A DNA stretch of 64,000 nucleotides from Lachnospiraceae bacterium (GTDB lineage Bacteria > Bacillota > Clostridia > Lachnospirales > Lachnospiraceae). The stretch is taken from the NCBI GenBank assembly GCA_015057455.1, contig SVEH01000003.1, forward strand, positions 115,907-179,906, written 5' to 3'. A program made the translations under genes and the position numbers. This document shows, piece by piece, positions 46,494 to 55,994 of the stretch (the stretch's first letter is position 1; every line of letters begins with the position of its first letter). Below the pieces are notes generated by a model. That model saw only the letters and a list, made by a program, of their open reading frames with translations. It ran no database searches and had not been told where the DNA came from.

Positions 46494-48956
46494 TTACAAA
46501 TTATATATCAATTTAAATTTTATTTTTTCTTTTAAGCTCAACTCATTATATTGTATTTTGACTATATTTTCAACCTGTGATTTAACATACTCATAGTCCT
46601 CTTGTACAATTTCTTCATTACTATAAGCTGCTTTTTTTATGCATTTCGCTATCCCAGTTAAAGTCTCTAAATTAACTTCTCCTTTATTAAAAACTTTATC
46701 AAATACTTTTACAAAATACTCATCAATAGTCATTCCCTTTTCTCTTTTTACTCCGAAAAATCCCATTACGTCACACAAATAACTATAAACATAATAGATA
46801 GCCAATGATTTATTCTTGTTCTTAAATTTCTTATTTCTACTATATCGTTTACCTACAAATCTAAATATAGCAATAATAATTACAACTAATGCTATTCCCA
46901 TCATAATTGTAACTATAAACAATGTTTTCCTTCCGCTTTCCAATAAGTTTTCTTTTAGCTTCTTCATTTCCCCAGCTACTGTTCTTTGTCCACCTACATT
47001 TCCCTCTTCTTTCCTATTGTATACCGTCACTTCATATGGAACCCACCCAAAATTTTCTTTATACACTTCTATCCAGGCATGTGCTTTATTATCTGGCACC
47101 TCTACTTCTACCAAAAAGCTTTCGCCCTCTCTATAATTACTAGTATATTTTCTCACTTCTTCACCATTAATTTTTTTTCCTTCACTTATTAAATCTGATG
47201 AAATTACATATCCTTCAACATATCTAGTTGGAATACCCATATATCGTAACAACATAGTAGCTGCCGACGCATAATGAGCACAAAATCCTGTTTTACTTTC
47301 CAAAAAATAATTTACAAAATCTTGGCCTTCTGGAGTTTCCCCTGGATTCAACGTATAGACAAAACTCTTTCTATAATATTCTTGTACTTTTCCTACCGCT
47401 TCATTTATTTCTTCATTTGTATAGGACTCCTTTTTACTCAATCCCAAACTTTTAATTACGTTATGCAACATATCTTTATTTCTACTTGGTACAACTGTAT
47501 AAATAGCCTTTAAATTATCATAATACTGTTCCATATCCCTATCTATTAAAGTGGAATGGGCCAACTCATCCCCATCAATTTTCTCATCTGTACTTTCTGT
47601 TTTTTGATGAAAACGCACTTCATAACTTAACGCATTTACGGTCATATACATTTCATCATCACTTCTAGCTTCCATACATTTATCATTTAACTCAGCATAA
47701 TAAGGTAAAAATGCATATTCTCCATTGGCATCTATATTTTCAACTGTAAATATTCCTGTTATTGAATTATCCAATAGCTCAAACATATAATCTGCTCTTT
47801 GATTAGGCGTTACATTATATAAATCCTCAATTTCTCTACTTAAGGAATAGTATCTTTCATTATCTGCCTTACTAAGCATTTTCCAACAATTCTCTTCGTA
47901 CACACTGCCTATGTACCCACGCAAATAAATTGGTTCTAAACCATTTGGCACATATTTAACTTTTAAATCCGTTTTATTATCATATTCTATATTGGCAACT
48001 GTACCAAGTTTTCCCTTACTCAATCCACCTGATGCAGCCTTTTTACTTCCACCGCCACCTGTATCTGTCACCATATTAGTTACTTTTTCATCTAACGCTT
48101 CTTTTACAAATGTCTTTACAAAAAAACTATTTTTATAACTATTCTGCAACACTAACGAAAAAACACCTGATAACATTGTAACAGACACAATTACAATTAA
48201 TAACAAATGTGCATGCATCTTATTAGCTACAACATAAATATATTTTTTCTCTACTTGTTCTTCATCATCTACATAATATACATTTTCATTACTATATACC
48301 GTACTTTTTGTATTAAGTCTCATAACTAACAAGCCAATTATTCCTGCAATATACATGACTAATTGCATCATATCTGGCTTTTGCTCAAAATAGTAACATG
48401 CAATTACTATTGGCGCTGTTAACACTATTGTAGCTATTGCATTCATATATTCTGATACCAATATATTTAATACTAACAGTAATACGAATCCTATTACAAT
48501 AAGACACATTGTAACAGCTAATTCCGTTTCATCTACATACTCTGTATACTGTTTTATTCGCGCCAAATCTAATTTTTCCTGTATAACTTGCAGCGTTACA
48601 TTAATTATTGTAGCAAAACCACTTTTTATAATAGTCTTCATCCTAAGTATCATATATACATAACATAAAAGAATACAACCATAACCTATTTTATGAGTAG
48701 TTTCATTAATATGCATAAATGAATACAATACTGCTAGTATAAGCATAACGAAAAAGAGCATTATTTTAAAATGTTCTATTTCAAATGCACTGGCAAATGT
48801 TCCAATGCATCCATATGAAATATAAAACATCAATACTCCATTTATCACATATCTAAGTATGGAATCTTTCTTATCTACTATTTCAAAATCACCGTTGAAA
48901 GATACCGCCTTATCTGTATTAAATTGTGTTTGTTTTACTTCCTTTTTATCACGCAC
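46494..48956 (-). CDS. Membrane transglutaminase-like protein (TgpA/DUF3488 type)
   Basis: An 820-residue protein. Several membrane segments lie at about 33-260, then a large outer domain with a transglutaminase core: Cys near 557 in TGFCAHYASAATM and His near 624 in KAHAWIEVY, with GWVPYEVT supplying a Glu at the usual third position. A further membrane segment lies near 665-690, and the C-terminal cytoplasmic part contains a DUF4129-like helix region. The start is GTG. Last gene of the moxR-DUF58-transglutaminase operon. Relatives are thought to cleave or cross-link surface proteins; the substrate is unknown. Confidence 0.88.
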   Translation of the reverse strand: MRDKKEVKQTQFNTDKAVSFNGDFEIVDKKDSILRYVINGVLMFYISYGCIGTFASAFEIEHFKIMLFFVMLILAVLYSFMHINETTHKIGYGCILLCYVYMILRMKTIIKSGFATIINVTLQVIQEKLDLARIKQYTEYVDETELAVTMCLIVIGFVLLLVLNILVSEYMNAIATIVLTAPIVIACYYFEQKPDMMQLVMYIAGIIGLLVMRLNTKSTVYSNENVYYVDDEEQVEKKYIYVVANKMHAHLLLIVIVSVTMLSGVFSLVLQNSYKNSFFVKTFVKEALDEKVTNMVTDTGGGGSKKAASGGLSKGKLGTVANIEYDNKTDLKVKYVPNGLEPIYLRGYIGSVYEENCWKMLSKADNERYYSLSREIEDLYNVTPNQRADYMFELLDNSITGIFTVENIDANGEYAFLPYYAELNDKCMEARSDDEMYMTVNALSYEVRFHQKTESTDEKIDGDELAHSTLIDRDMEQYYDNLKAIYTVVPSRNKDMLHNVIKSLGLSKKESYTNEEINEAVGKVQEYYRKSFVYTLNPGETPEGQDFVNYFLESKTGFCAHYASAATMLLRYMGIPTRYVEGYVISSDLISEGKKINGEEVRKYTSNYREGESFLVEVEVPDNKAHAWIEVYKENFGWVPYEVTVYNRKEEGNVGGQRTVAGEMKKLKENLLESGRKTLFIVTIMMGIALVVIIIAIFRFVGKRYSRNKKFKNKNKSLAIYYVYSYLCDVMGFFGVKREKGMTIDEYFVKVFDKVFNKGEVNLETLTGIAKCIKKAAYSNEEIVQEDYEYVKSQVENIVKIQYNELSLKEKIKFKLIYNL

Positions 48957-48979
48957 ATTAACACAACCTTAATTATTAT

Positions 48980-50035
48980 CTATATGCACATCAACACAAC
49001 CTTGTCATCTACTTCGCCAATTATTTCTCCATCAAGATGTTCTCTGTCTGCAGTTATATAAACGGCATCAATACGATCACTAGATTTATTTTCACTATAA
49101 TGACTGTATACTTCTCCTGGTACTTCACCAAATTCAGTAGAATAAACCTCCTCTAGTAGTCTGTCTACATCTTCTTTTCCTTGTATAAATACCTCTCGTA
49201 CCACCTCTGTTTTGTTATCATAAAAATAGACACAAAATTCTCTTTCCATAGTAAGAACCATATTTACTGCCCCGCATAATGCCTCAATTAATTCATTGAT
49301 TAATTTCACACTTTGCTTTGACAAATCTATCATAATGTTAAATCTTGTTACCGTCTCAATTTCATACTCTTTCATCATATATTCATCATATCTTGAACTT
49401 AGATTCCAATGTATTCTATGAAGACTTTCCCCATCTCTATACTCTCTAACTTCTTTTATATCATACGCTTCCAATGCATCTATTGCATCTGAGTCAACAT
49501 CATCTTCATCCTCAGATTTTGTATTCCATTTTACATTTAAATCAATTCCATTAGGCATTACATTAATATCAATTCCTCTATCTAAAGATGTAGAATGTCT
49601 TATAATTCCCAAATAGTCGCTTATTATAATTTCTTTAATCTTCAATGTAATATTGCCTACATATTTGCAATCAATACTTGCCATAATTATTTGTTCACCT
49701 TTAATTACAACTGGCACATTTACTTCGCACACATCTGATTCATCAAAGAAAAAATTCTTTACTTGTAATTTTACATACATCTTATTGGTAGGGAAAAATG
49801 ATCTATTACGCACAATTAAATTCAGATTAAACCTTTCCCCTACCACTATATTGGATATGTTTCTATCAAAATCAATATCTACTGATTCTACAAGTATCTT
49901 TGCAATAATTACCGAAATTGCACCCATGCATACAAGCACTAGAAAAGTTGCACCAAAAAAAGTGTTTTGAAACAAAACATATAAAATCAACATTATAATT
50001 ACCCAATTTTTATAAACACTTTTTTTCTTTTCCAT
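48980..50035 (-). CDS. DUF58 family membrane protein
   Basis: A 351-residue protein. Two hydrophobic segments near the N-terminus (WVIIMLILYVLFQNTFF and the next) are followed by a beta-rich region and the DUF58 core with VREYRDGESLHRIHWNLSSR near 200. The core is followed by a von Willebrand A-like region (FNIMIDLS). The ATG at 50035 follows GAGG by six bases; the TTG two codons earlier is rejected. It is the middle gene of the operon with moxR and the transglutaminase gene, a triad conserved in many bacteria. Confidence 0.9.
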   Translation of the reverse strand: MEKKKSVYKNWVIIMLILYVLFQNTFFGATFLVLVCMGAISVIIAKILVESVDIDFDRNISNIVVGERFNLNLIVRNRSFFPTNKMYVKLQVKNFFFDESDVCEVNVPVVIKGEQIIMASIDCKYVGNITLKIKEIIISDYLGIIRHSTSLDRGIDINVMPNGIDLNVKWNTKSEDEDDVDSDAIDALEAYDIKEVREYRDGESLHRIHWNLSSRYDEYMMKEYEIETVTRFNIMIDLSKQSVKLINELIEALCGAVNMVLTMEREFCVYFYDNKTEVVREVFIQGKEDVDRLLEEVYSTEFGEVPGEVYSHYSENKSSDRIDAVYITADREHLDGEIIGEVDDKVVLMCI

Positions 50036-50060
50036 AATCAACCTCGATATTTAGTACATA

Positions 50061-51017
50061 CTAATTATTTACCACTGTCTGAACAATAGGCACTTCAACT
50101 TTTGACCTTACAAAGTCCAATACCTTCTTACAATCCATATTGTTCATTTTTGCCTTATTATTAAGTGCTAATCTATGTTCTGACACATCATAAAATGCTC
50201 TAACTACATCTTCAGGTGTAACAAATGATTTCCCTGTCAAATATGCATATGACTTAGCTAAATTAGTCAAGGCAATTCCCGCTCTTGTGCTTAAACCAAC
50301 CTTCACATATTCACACTCACGAGTTGCAGTTATTAACTCTTCTATATATTCATATACATTATCCGCCACATGCATTGCATCAACATCAGCTCTTGCTGAA
50401 AGTATGTCGTCTGATGTAAGAATTTGAGAAATTCTCTCATACTTTTTCGCATCGCTGCCACCTTTTAATATATCAATCTCATTTTTCTTATCTGGATATC
50501 CCATGGATATTTTTATCATAAATCTATCTAATTGAGAATCAGGCAACTTCTGTGTTCCCGCACTTCCTAGTGGATTCTGTGTTGCTATTACTATAAATGG
50601 TTCTGGAATAACAAAGTTCTTTCCATCTATAGTAATCTTTCTCTCTTCCATTACTTGCAATAAAGCTGACTGTGTCTTTGGTGATGTTCTATTAATTTCA
50701 TCTGCAAGAAATAAATTACACATAACTGCCCCACGTTTGTACTCAAATGCACCTGTTTGCTTATTAAACATAGAGAAACCTGTAATATCTGTTGGCAATA
50801 CATCTGGTGTAAATTGCACTCTACCATAACTTAAATTCATTACTTTTGAAAATGCCAATGCTGTTGTTGTCTTTCCCACACCAGGAACATCCTCTAGCAA
50901 TATATGTCCTTTAGCTAGAATTGCAGCTATTATTTTGCTTATTTTTTGGCTCTTTCCTTTTACAACTTTCTCTATTTCTTTTTGGGCCATTACAATTTTT
51001 TGTAAATTATTTTGCAT
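50061..51017 (-). CDS. MoxR-type AAA+ ATPase
   Basis: A 318-residue chaperone-like ATPase. Walker A is EDVPGVGKTT, Walker B is FLADEINRTSPKTQ, sensor 1 is ATQNPLGSAGTQ, and the lid has GLSTRAG. MoxR ATPases work with VWA/DUF58 proteins, here encoded 25 bases downstream, to assemble or activate partner complexes. The ATG at 51017 follows GAGGTG; a GTG three codons earlier overlaps that site. Probable first gene of the operon. Confidence 0.95.
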   Translation of the reverse strand: MQNNLQKIVMAQKEIEKVVKGKSQKISKIIAAILAKGHILLEDVPGVGKTTTALAFSKVMNLSYGRVQFTPDVLPTDITGFSMFNKQTGAFEYKRGAVMCNLFLADEINRTSPKTQSALLQVMEERKITIDGKNFVIPEPFIVIATQNPLGSAGTQKLPDSQLDRFMIKISMGYPDKKNEIDILKGGSDAKKYERISQILTSDDILSARADVDAMHVADNVYEYIEELITATRECEYVKVGLSTRAGIALTNLAKSYAYLTGKSFVTPEDVVRAFYDVSEHRLALNNKAKMNNMDCKKVLDFVRSKVEVPIVQTVVNN

Positions 51018-51153
51018 ATTGTTCACCTCATCACATAGTCTATTATGTGTATCGGAATAGGCAGGGGTTTTTTTGAGTTTTTCCTAGGCTATTCTAGAGT
51101 AGACTAATTAAATATCCTTTTTGTTGTTTGCTGTAGATTGAACTAATTTATTC

Positions 51154-51756
51154 CTATACTAAAACTTCAAAATCCTCCACGCCATGTTTACACCATGGGC
51201 AGATAAAGTCCTCTGGTAATTCTTCCCCTTCATATACATAGCCACATATCTTACAAACATATCCTTTCTTTTCTATTGCTTGTGGACTTGGCTTTATATT
51301 TTTATGATAATAATCATATGTTACTGATTCTTTTTCTGACAATACTTTTGCATCTACTACCTGACAAATAAACATGCCATGTGTTTCTACATCTACATAT
51401 TGCTCTACTTTTAGTGAAATCACTGCATTTGCATATTCTTTTAAATAAGCTAGTCCATTTTCTGTTCTTACTACTTCTTCGCCTGCAAATTTATCTACAT
51501 CTCTTCCGCTTTGGAATCCAAATTTCTCAAATACACTAAATGGTGTTTCTATTGTTAAGCAATTCACATTCATAATACCTGATTTTTTTATAACATCATG
51601 CGAATAATTAGCTTTATTTATTGCAACCATCACCCTTTTAGGTGAATCTGTTATTTGTGAAACTGTATTTACTATTAATCCATTATCTCTGTTACCATCA
51701 TTTGATGTAACCACATATAATCCATATCCTATTTTATTTAATGCTTGATTGTCCAT
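51154..51756 (-). CDS. Flavin reductase-rubredoxin fusion (high-molecular-weight rubredoxin type)
   Basis: A redox protein of 200 residues. Residues 1-150 match the FMN-binding split-barrel flavin reductase fold (NKIGYGLYVVTS, then NGLIVNTVSQITDSPKRV). The C-terminal 40 residues are a rubredoxin-like domain with Cys168, Cys171, Cys186 and Cys189 (CKICGYVYEG, FICPWCK). In Moorella a similar fusion passes electrons from NADH to a flavodiiron NO/O2 reductase. No flavodiiron gene is in the window. The ATG at 51756 follows GGAG; an ATG four codons upstream lacks spacing. Probable role: oxygen or NO defence. Confidence 0.88.
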   Translation of the reverse strand: MDNQALNKIGYGLYVVTSNDGNRDNGLIVNTVSQITDSPKRVMVAINKANYSHDVIKKSGIMNVNCLTIETPFSVFEKFGFQSGRDVDKFAGEEVVRTENGLAYLKEYANAVISLKVEQYVDVETHGMFICQVVDAKVLSEKESVTYDYYHKNIKPSPQAIEKKGYVCKICGYVYEGEELPEDFICPWCKHGVEDFEVLV

Positions 51757-51973
51757 ATCTTTCTCCATTCTTCTGCTATTTTTTCTTTATTATCTGATTT
51801 GCATTTTTATATTATTCCCTGTTTCTTGTAAACTATTTTATATAGTATCCCATTTTACAAGTTCTAATCATTTATAGCTTTTTCACTTACCACTATTCTA
51901 TACGCAATTTTTTTCATTTTTTATCTTCAAGTAGTATATAATTAATATGCTTTAACTCGTTTCATTATATACT

Positions 51974-53761
51974 CTATTTTTTTGCTACGGTTTTTCCTAA
52001 TACCGATTTATAGCTATCTGCCCAAATTACTTTTCCATTTTCTATTCTATAAGCTCTTACGGCAAATTTATACGACTTATTCTCTTTTAAGCCCTTCTTC
52101 GTAAATGTTTTTCCTTTTTGCGCTTTCTGTACCTGTATCCATTTACCGTCTTTTTCTTGATATACTCGATACCCAGTTGCACCAGCAACTGCACTCCAAG
52201 TTAACTTAAGTGATGTGTATCCTCTTCCAATTTTTATTACTGTTGTTTTGCCCGGTGCTGTCTGCAATACTTGTTTCTGAAATGTTTCTGCTGCTATATC
52301 TTCTTTATATGCTTTTATCGCAAATGTGTATTTCTTACCTGGTGCCAAATCAGTTACTAAATATGCATTTTTACTTGTAAATGATTTTAAAACTTTCCAT
52401 TTATCATTTTCTTTAACATAAACCTTATACCCTGTTGCACCTTCTACCACCTTCCAGGTTAACTTAATTGCTGTTGATTTTACGACGCTGGCTTTTATAT
52501 ATTCAGTTTTCCCCAACACTAATTTACTATTATCTACATAATAATCTTCATTAGATGGTGTAACATTTTTCTTATTTAAAATAACTTTATTTTCATTTGC
52601 AAATGGTTCTATCCCAAACAGTTCTTTCGTTGGCAAAAAAACATATGAATCTGTTGCTATATCATAATACATATTCAAAACTTCACTAAGTAAAAGCATT
52701 CCAAAATATGAATCCATTTCTTGTAATGTTAATGTTGATATATCTTTAATGTTATTTTTTTCTATAATTCCTTTAAATTCGTCTACTGTAAAACGTCTAT
52801 CAAAATAAGCTCTAAATTGACCTAATAACATATTTTTTATGCCATTATTTAATTCATCTACATTCACAATAGAATCAAAATTAGCTACTACAATATCAAC
52901 TAAATAACAATCTAATATATTAGTTGCCATAGAACTAAATCCAATATATCCTTGAGTTTTAACATAAAAATCTTCCTTATTATATATGTAATTATCAAAA
53001 TGATACTCGTTAATATATCTAAAGTCTCTTATGTAATCCTCATTTTCTATATCTGTTAAATTCTCACCTGGCTCACCATTCTCGTCATATACCTCATCTT
53101 CATTCCCCATCATTCTAGCTATCATATATTTAAACTTATAGGAATTAGAATCACAAGAAACACCTAATTGGTCTAATCTTTCCTCCATAATCTTTCCTAT
53201 TATTACTTCCGGCTTTTTAAACCAAATTCCATATGTTGAATCATATATCTTGGCACTTGTTTTCATATTGTTAATTTCATCAACAATGTAACCAATTTTC
53301 TTATTAAAATCTGCAAAAGAATCATAATCCAACTTAAGCTTAATTTTTAAATATAAATCATCTGTATTATCAAATTCTACTGTAATACCTAACTCTTCAT
53401 TTATAACCTTATTGTTAATTTCTTCATTATTCTCACTATTATCTCCATTTTCATTAGTACACTCTAATTCACCATCATCATTTACAGCATTTGCCAAGCC
53501 TTCATCTGCCACACTTCCATCAGACATAGCAATTTCTGATATAATTATGTCTATAAATTCCTCTTCATTTTTTATCTTACATAATTCAGAATCAAAATAC
53601 GCCTTAGGCAACTCAAACTCTTGCTCAATATACCCTTTACCATTATCATCTATTGTAACATTAATATCCCCCTTTTTATAAGCTTCCCCACATCCCGTAA
53701 ACATACACATAATTATACTGCACATAAAAATAATTCCTAATTTCTTAAAAGTTTTTCTCAT
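51974..53761 (-). CDS. Lipoprotein with two C-terminal fibronectin type III domains
   Basis: A 595-residue exported protein. The N-terminal signal ends in a lipobox with Cys24 (MFTGCGE). Residues 30-390 are a novel-looking helical/beta region rich in Asp, Glu and Asn, including an acidic tract near 95-120. Two FN3 domains follow: about 415-510 (SAVVKS-like start, WKVVEGATGYKVYV) and 511-595 (LTWSAVAGATGYRVYQ). FN3 modules in anaerobe surface proteins are usually spacers or carbohydrate-linked. The function of the N-terminal part is not recognised. The gene is monocistronic. Confidence 0.8.
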   Translation of the reverse strand: MRKTFKKLGIIFMCSIIMCMFTGCGEAYKKGDINVTIDDNGKGYIEQEFELPKAYFDSELCKIKNEEEFIDIIISEIAMSDGSVADEGLANAVNDDGELECTNENGDNSENNEEINNKVINEELGITVEFDNTDDLYLKIKLKLDYDSFADFNKKIGYIVDEINNMKTSAKIYDSTYGIWFKKPEVIIGKIMEERLDQLGVSCDSNSYKFKYMIARMMGNEDEVYDENGEPGENLTDIENEDYIRDFRYINEYHFDNYIYNKEDFYVKTQGYIGFSSMATNILDCYLVDIVVANFDSIVNVDELNNGIKNMLLGQFRAYFDRRFTVDEFKGIIEKNNIKDISTLTLQEMDSYFGMLLLSEVLNMYYDIATDSYVFLPTKELFGIEPFANENKVILNKKNVTPSNEDYYVDNSKLVLGKTEYIKASVVKSTAIKLTWKVVEGATGYKVYVKENDKWKVLKSFTSKNAYLVTDLAPGKKYTFAIKAYKEDIAAETFQKQVLQTAPGKTTVIKIGRGYTSLKLTWSAVAGATGYRVYQEKDGKWIQVQKAQKGKTFTKKGLKENKSYKFAVRAYRIENGKVIWADSYKSVLGKTVAKK

Positions 53762-53992
53762 CCTTCACTTTCCTTTCGCTTATAAATCATCCTTTATGTT
53801 TTTATCGTACATATTCTTACTCATTATTTATACTTTCTAATTGTATGCATTTACTATATTTACTCACTATTTAATATTTCTTTGTTATGCATCTTCACCA
53901 TACTTATTCATTATTTAATATTTCCAATTATACTGCTATATAATTCTTACTCATTATCCTAATGTTTCTATTATATAGCTTTATAATACTTA

Positions 53993-54253
53993 CTATTCAT
54001 ATCTTTCAAATCTATAAATTTGTTTCACATCTGGATATTTTACTCTATCAACTTCACTCATAAACATATCATATGGTCGTGCACATACTTTAAATGGCTT
54101 GTACATCCCTTGATAAATAACTAATTTCTCACCAGTCTCACTATGAGATGCAAATGCCAAAATTTTATATATGTACTCAGATGTATCTTGCGATACAAAT
54201 TCTCTCTTAAAATGTTGTACAATGTCGCCTACACAAAATTCTCTATCCTTCAT
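53993..54253 (-). CDS. DUF1653 family protein
   Basis: A protein of 86 residues. It contains GDIVQHFKRE near the start and LVIYQGMYKPFKVCARPYDM, FMSEVDRVKYP and QIYRFE, the full pattern of DUF1653. Family members are small soluble proteins with an SH3-like fold and no known role. AAAGGTG precedes the ATG at 54253. It stands alone, downstream of the 221-bp structured element. Confidence 0.88.
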   Translation of the reverse strand: MKDREFCVGDIVQHFKREFVSQDTSEYIYKILAFASHSETGEKLVIYQGMYKPFKVCARPYDMFMSEVDRVKYPDVKQIYRFERYE

Positions 54254-54340
54254 ACTATCACCTTTCGTTATCTTTTTTCAATTCTTACATATAACTTTTA
54301 GTAAACAGATTTCAGCATATCATTGCCCAATTCACCAGTC

Positions 54341-54561
54341 TAAGATTAAAAAGAGTCATAGTATCAATAAAATGTCCGTTAGCGGCATCTTCCTTCATGA
54401 ATTGCGGTGCTGTTATGAATGGCTAGTGTGGTTCAAGCAACATTTATGTTGTAAGAACCATATCTAGACATGAATAATAGTATCGCAATCATAGAAGGGC
54501 TAGTTGGCGCTACCGAGGCGAGAGCCGTGACTTTTATGATACTATGACTTTTTTAATCTTA
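54341..54561. ncRNA. 221-bp rod-like element with inverted-repeat ends (candidate ncRNA or MITE)
   Basis: The ends are near-perfect complements over about 33 bases: TAAGATTAAAAAGAGTCATA from the left, and TAAGATTAAAAAAGTCATAG read from the right on the other strand. Inside, CTAGTGTGGTTC pairs roughly with GAACCATATCTAG around a CAACAT/ATGTTG hairpin; CCTTC pairs with GAAGG and TTGCG with CGCAA. The inner part is markedly GC-richer than its surroundings. A T-run follows the end stem on both strands, so the direction is unclear. No protein frame is present. Confidence 0.55.
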
Positions 54562-54594
54562 AAACTAATAACAATCACAATGATATACTGAAAT

Positions 54595-54712
54595 CGTCAC
54601 TAGAATAACTCTTCAAATTTAATTAGGCTTCACTAGAATATGCCCTACTAAAACTTTAATCAGGCTTCACTAGAATAGAACCCTACTAAAACTTTAATCA
54701 GGCTTCACTAAC
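54595..54712. repeat. 37-38-bp tandem repeat after the aldolase gene
   Basis: The block AGGCTTCACTAGAATA followed by CCCTACTAAAACTTTAATC recurs with starts at 54625, 54662 and 54700 (periods 37 and 38). A diverged copy of its TCACTAGAATA part precedes it near 54595. The array ends 15 bases before the aldolase stop codon (reading left to right). Confidence 0.85.
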
Positions 54713-54726
54713 ACAAAAAAACAAGA

Positions 54727-55590
54727 TTAAGCCTTATTAACTGATCCGAATAATTCCATTTTTTCTTTTACAGTTGCTTTAATTGCTTCAAATCCTGGAG
54801 CAAGTAACTTACGAGGATCAAATCCTTTTCCTTCTAAGTCCTTACCAGCTTCGATATATTTACGAGTAGCATCTGCAAATGCTAATTGACACTCAGTATT
54901 AACATTGATTTTAGCAACTCCTAATGAGATAGCTTTCTTTATCATATCTTCAGGGATTCCTGTTCCACCGTGAAGTACAAGTGGCATATCTCCTGTTAAT
55001 TGTTGAATTGCATCTAATGTTTCAAAGCTAAGTCCTTCCCAATTCTCTGGATATTTTCCATGAATATTACCGATACCTGCTGCAAGCATAGTTACACCAA
55101 GATCTGCTATTGACTTACATTCTTGAGGGTCTGCACACTCACCTTTACCTACTACACCATCTTCTTCTCCACCAATTGAACCAACTTCTGCTTCAATTGA
55201 TAGACCTTTCTCTTCACATATTTTAACTAACTCTGTAGTTTTAGCAATATTCTCATCGATTGCATAATGTGAACCATCAAACATAACTGATGAAAATCCT
55301 GCATTGATGCAAGCCATAGCTCCATCATAGCTACCATGATCTAAGTGAAGAGCAACTGGTACAGTAATATTTAATTCTTCAAGTAATCCATTAACCATAC
55401 CAACAATTGTTTTATATCCTCCCATATACTTTCCTGCACCTTCAGATACACCTAAAATAACTGGTGAATTATTTTCTTGAGCAGTAAGTAATACAGCCTT
55501 TGTCCACTCTAAGTTATTAATATTAAATTGACCTACCGCATATTTGCCTGCTTTTGCTTTATTAAGCATTTCTTTTGCTGATACTAACAT
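54727..55590 (-). CDS. fba: Class II fructose-bisphosphate aldolase
   Basis: Zinc aldolase of glycolysis, 287 residues. VPVALHLDHGS near 78-88 carries the catalytic Asp84 and zinc ligand His85. Other ligand regions are FDGSHYA, GIGNIHGKYP (His) and LHGGTG (His), with NVNTE near the end. The ATG at 55590 follows GGAGG by seven bases; seven codons upstream are excluded. Its codon use is less AT-rich, as expected for an abundant enzyme. Monocistronic. Confidence 0.97.
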   Translation of the reverse strand: MLVSAKEMLNKAKAGKYAVGQFNINNLEWTKAVLLTAQENNSPVILGVSEGAGKYMGGYKTIVGMVNGLLEELNITVPVALHLDHGSYDGAMACINAGFSSVMFDGSHYAIDENIAKTTELVKICEEKGLSIEAEVGSIGGEEDGVVGKGECADPQECKSIADLGVTMLAAGIGNIHGKYPENWEGLSFETLDAIQQLTGDMPLVLHGGTGIPEDMIKKAISLGVAKINVNTECQLAFADATRKYIEAGKDLEGKGFDPRKLLAPGFEAIKATVKEKMELFGSVNKA

Positions 55591-55623
55591 ACAACAACCT
55601 CCATTTTTCATATTATCACACTT

Positions 55624-55651
55624 ATTTTACCTTATTATAGGATAAAATCAA
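55624..55651 (-). promoter_or_regulatory. Possible promoter of fba
   Basis: On the minus strand, TTGATT is followed after 16 bases by TAAAAT. A TATAAT also lies between them but lacks a good -35. The assignment is tentative. Confidence 0.4.
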
Positions 55652-55732
55652 CTGTTTTTTTGTATTTTCCTTTATATATGTCGAAAAGTTTCTTCTATTA
55701 TATTATAATCATCATTTTATTTATTCTTGTAA

Positions 55733-55900
55733 TTCATCCCCATAAGCCTACTTTGGCTTCCTAGGCATGAAACTTTCTCCTAAGCTTTCTATTTTCTTCA
55801 TCCCCTTAAGCCTACTTTGGCTTCTTAGGCATGAAACTTTCTCCTAAGCTTTCTGTTTTCTTCATCCCCTCAAGCCTACTTTGGCTTCCTAGGCATGATT
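55733..55900. repeat. 64-bp tandem repeat, about 2.6 copies
   Basis: The unit contains TTCATCCCC, AAGCCTACTTTGGCTTCCTA and GGCATGAAACTTTCTCC. AAGCC starts at 55744, 55808 and 55872, so the period is exactly 64. Each unit has an AAGCC/GGCTT mini-hairpin. Non-coding. Confidence 0.9.
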
Positions 55901-55910
55901 TTTCCCACAA

Positions 55911-55950
55911 TATAATATAATATAATATAATATAATATAATATAATATAA
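55911..55950. repeat. Pentanucleotide microsatellite (TATAA) x8
   Basis: Eight perfect TATAA units directly follow the 64-bp array and run into the hairpin at 55950-55990. Such arrays are prone to slippage. Confidence 0.95.
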
Positions 55951-55990
55951 TATGATTCTGGTACTTCATCCAACAGTACCAGAATCATAT
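55950..55990 (-). terminator. Hairpin after the gene at 56040
   Basis: A perfect 15-bp stem (ATATGATTCTGGTAC and its complement) with an 11-base loop, followed on the minus strand by TTATATTATATT. It lies 50 bases past the stop codon and is the likely terminator. Confidence 0.75.
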
Positions 55991-55994
55991 TATA

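Noticed and set aside
54341..54561. 6S RNA or SRP RNA as a firm call
   Set aside because: The rod shape and size fit, but I could not match a diagnostic sequence such as the SRP helix 8 GGAAG or a clear 6S central bubble; left as an open candidate.
54595..54712. CRISPR array
   Set aside because: The units repeat in full with no unique spacers, and no cas genes are in the window.
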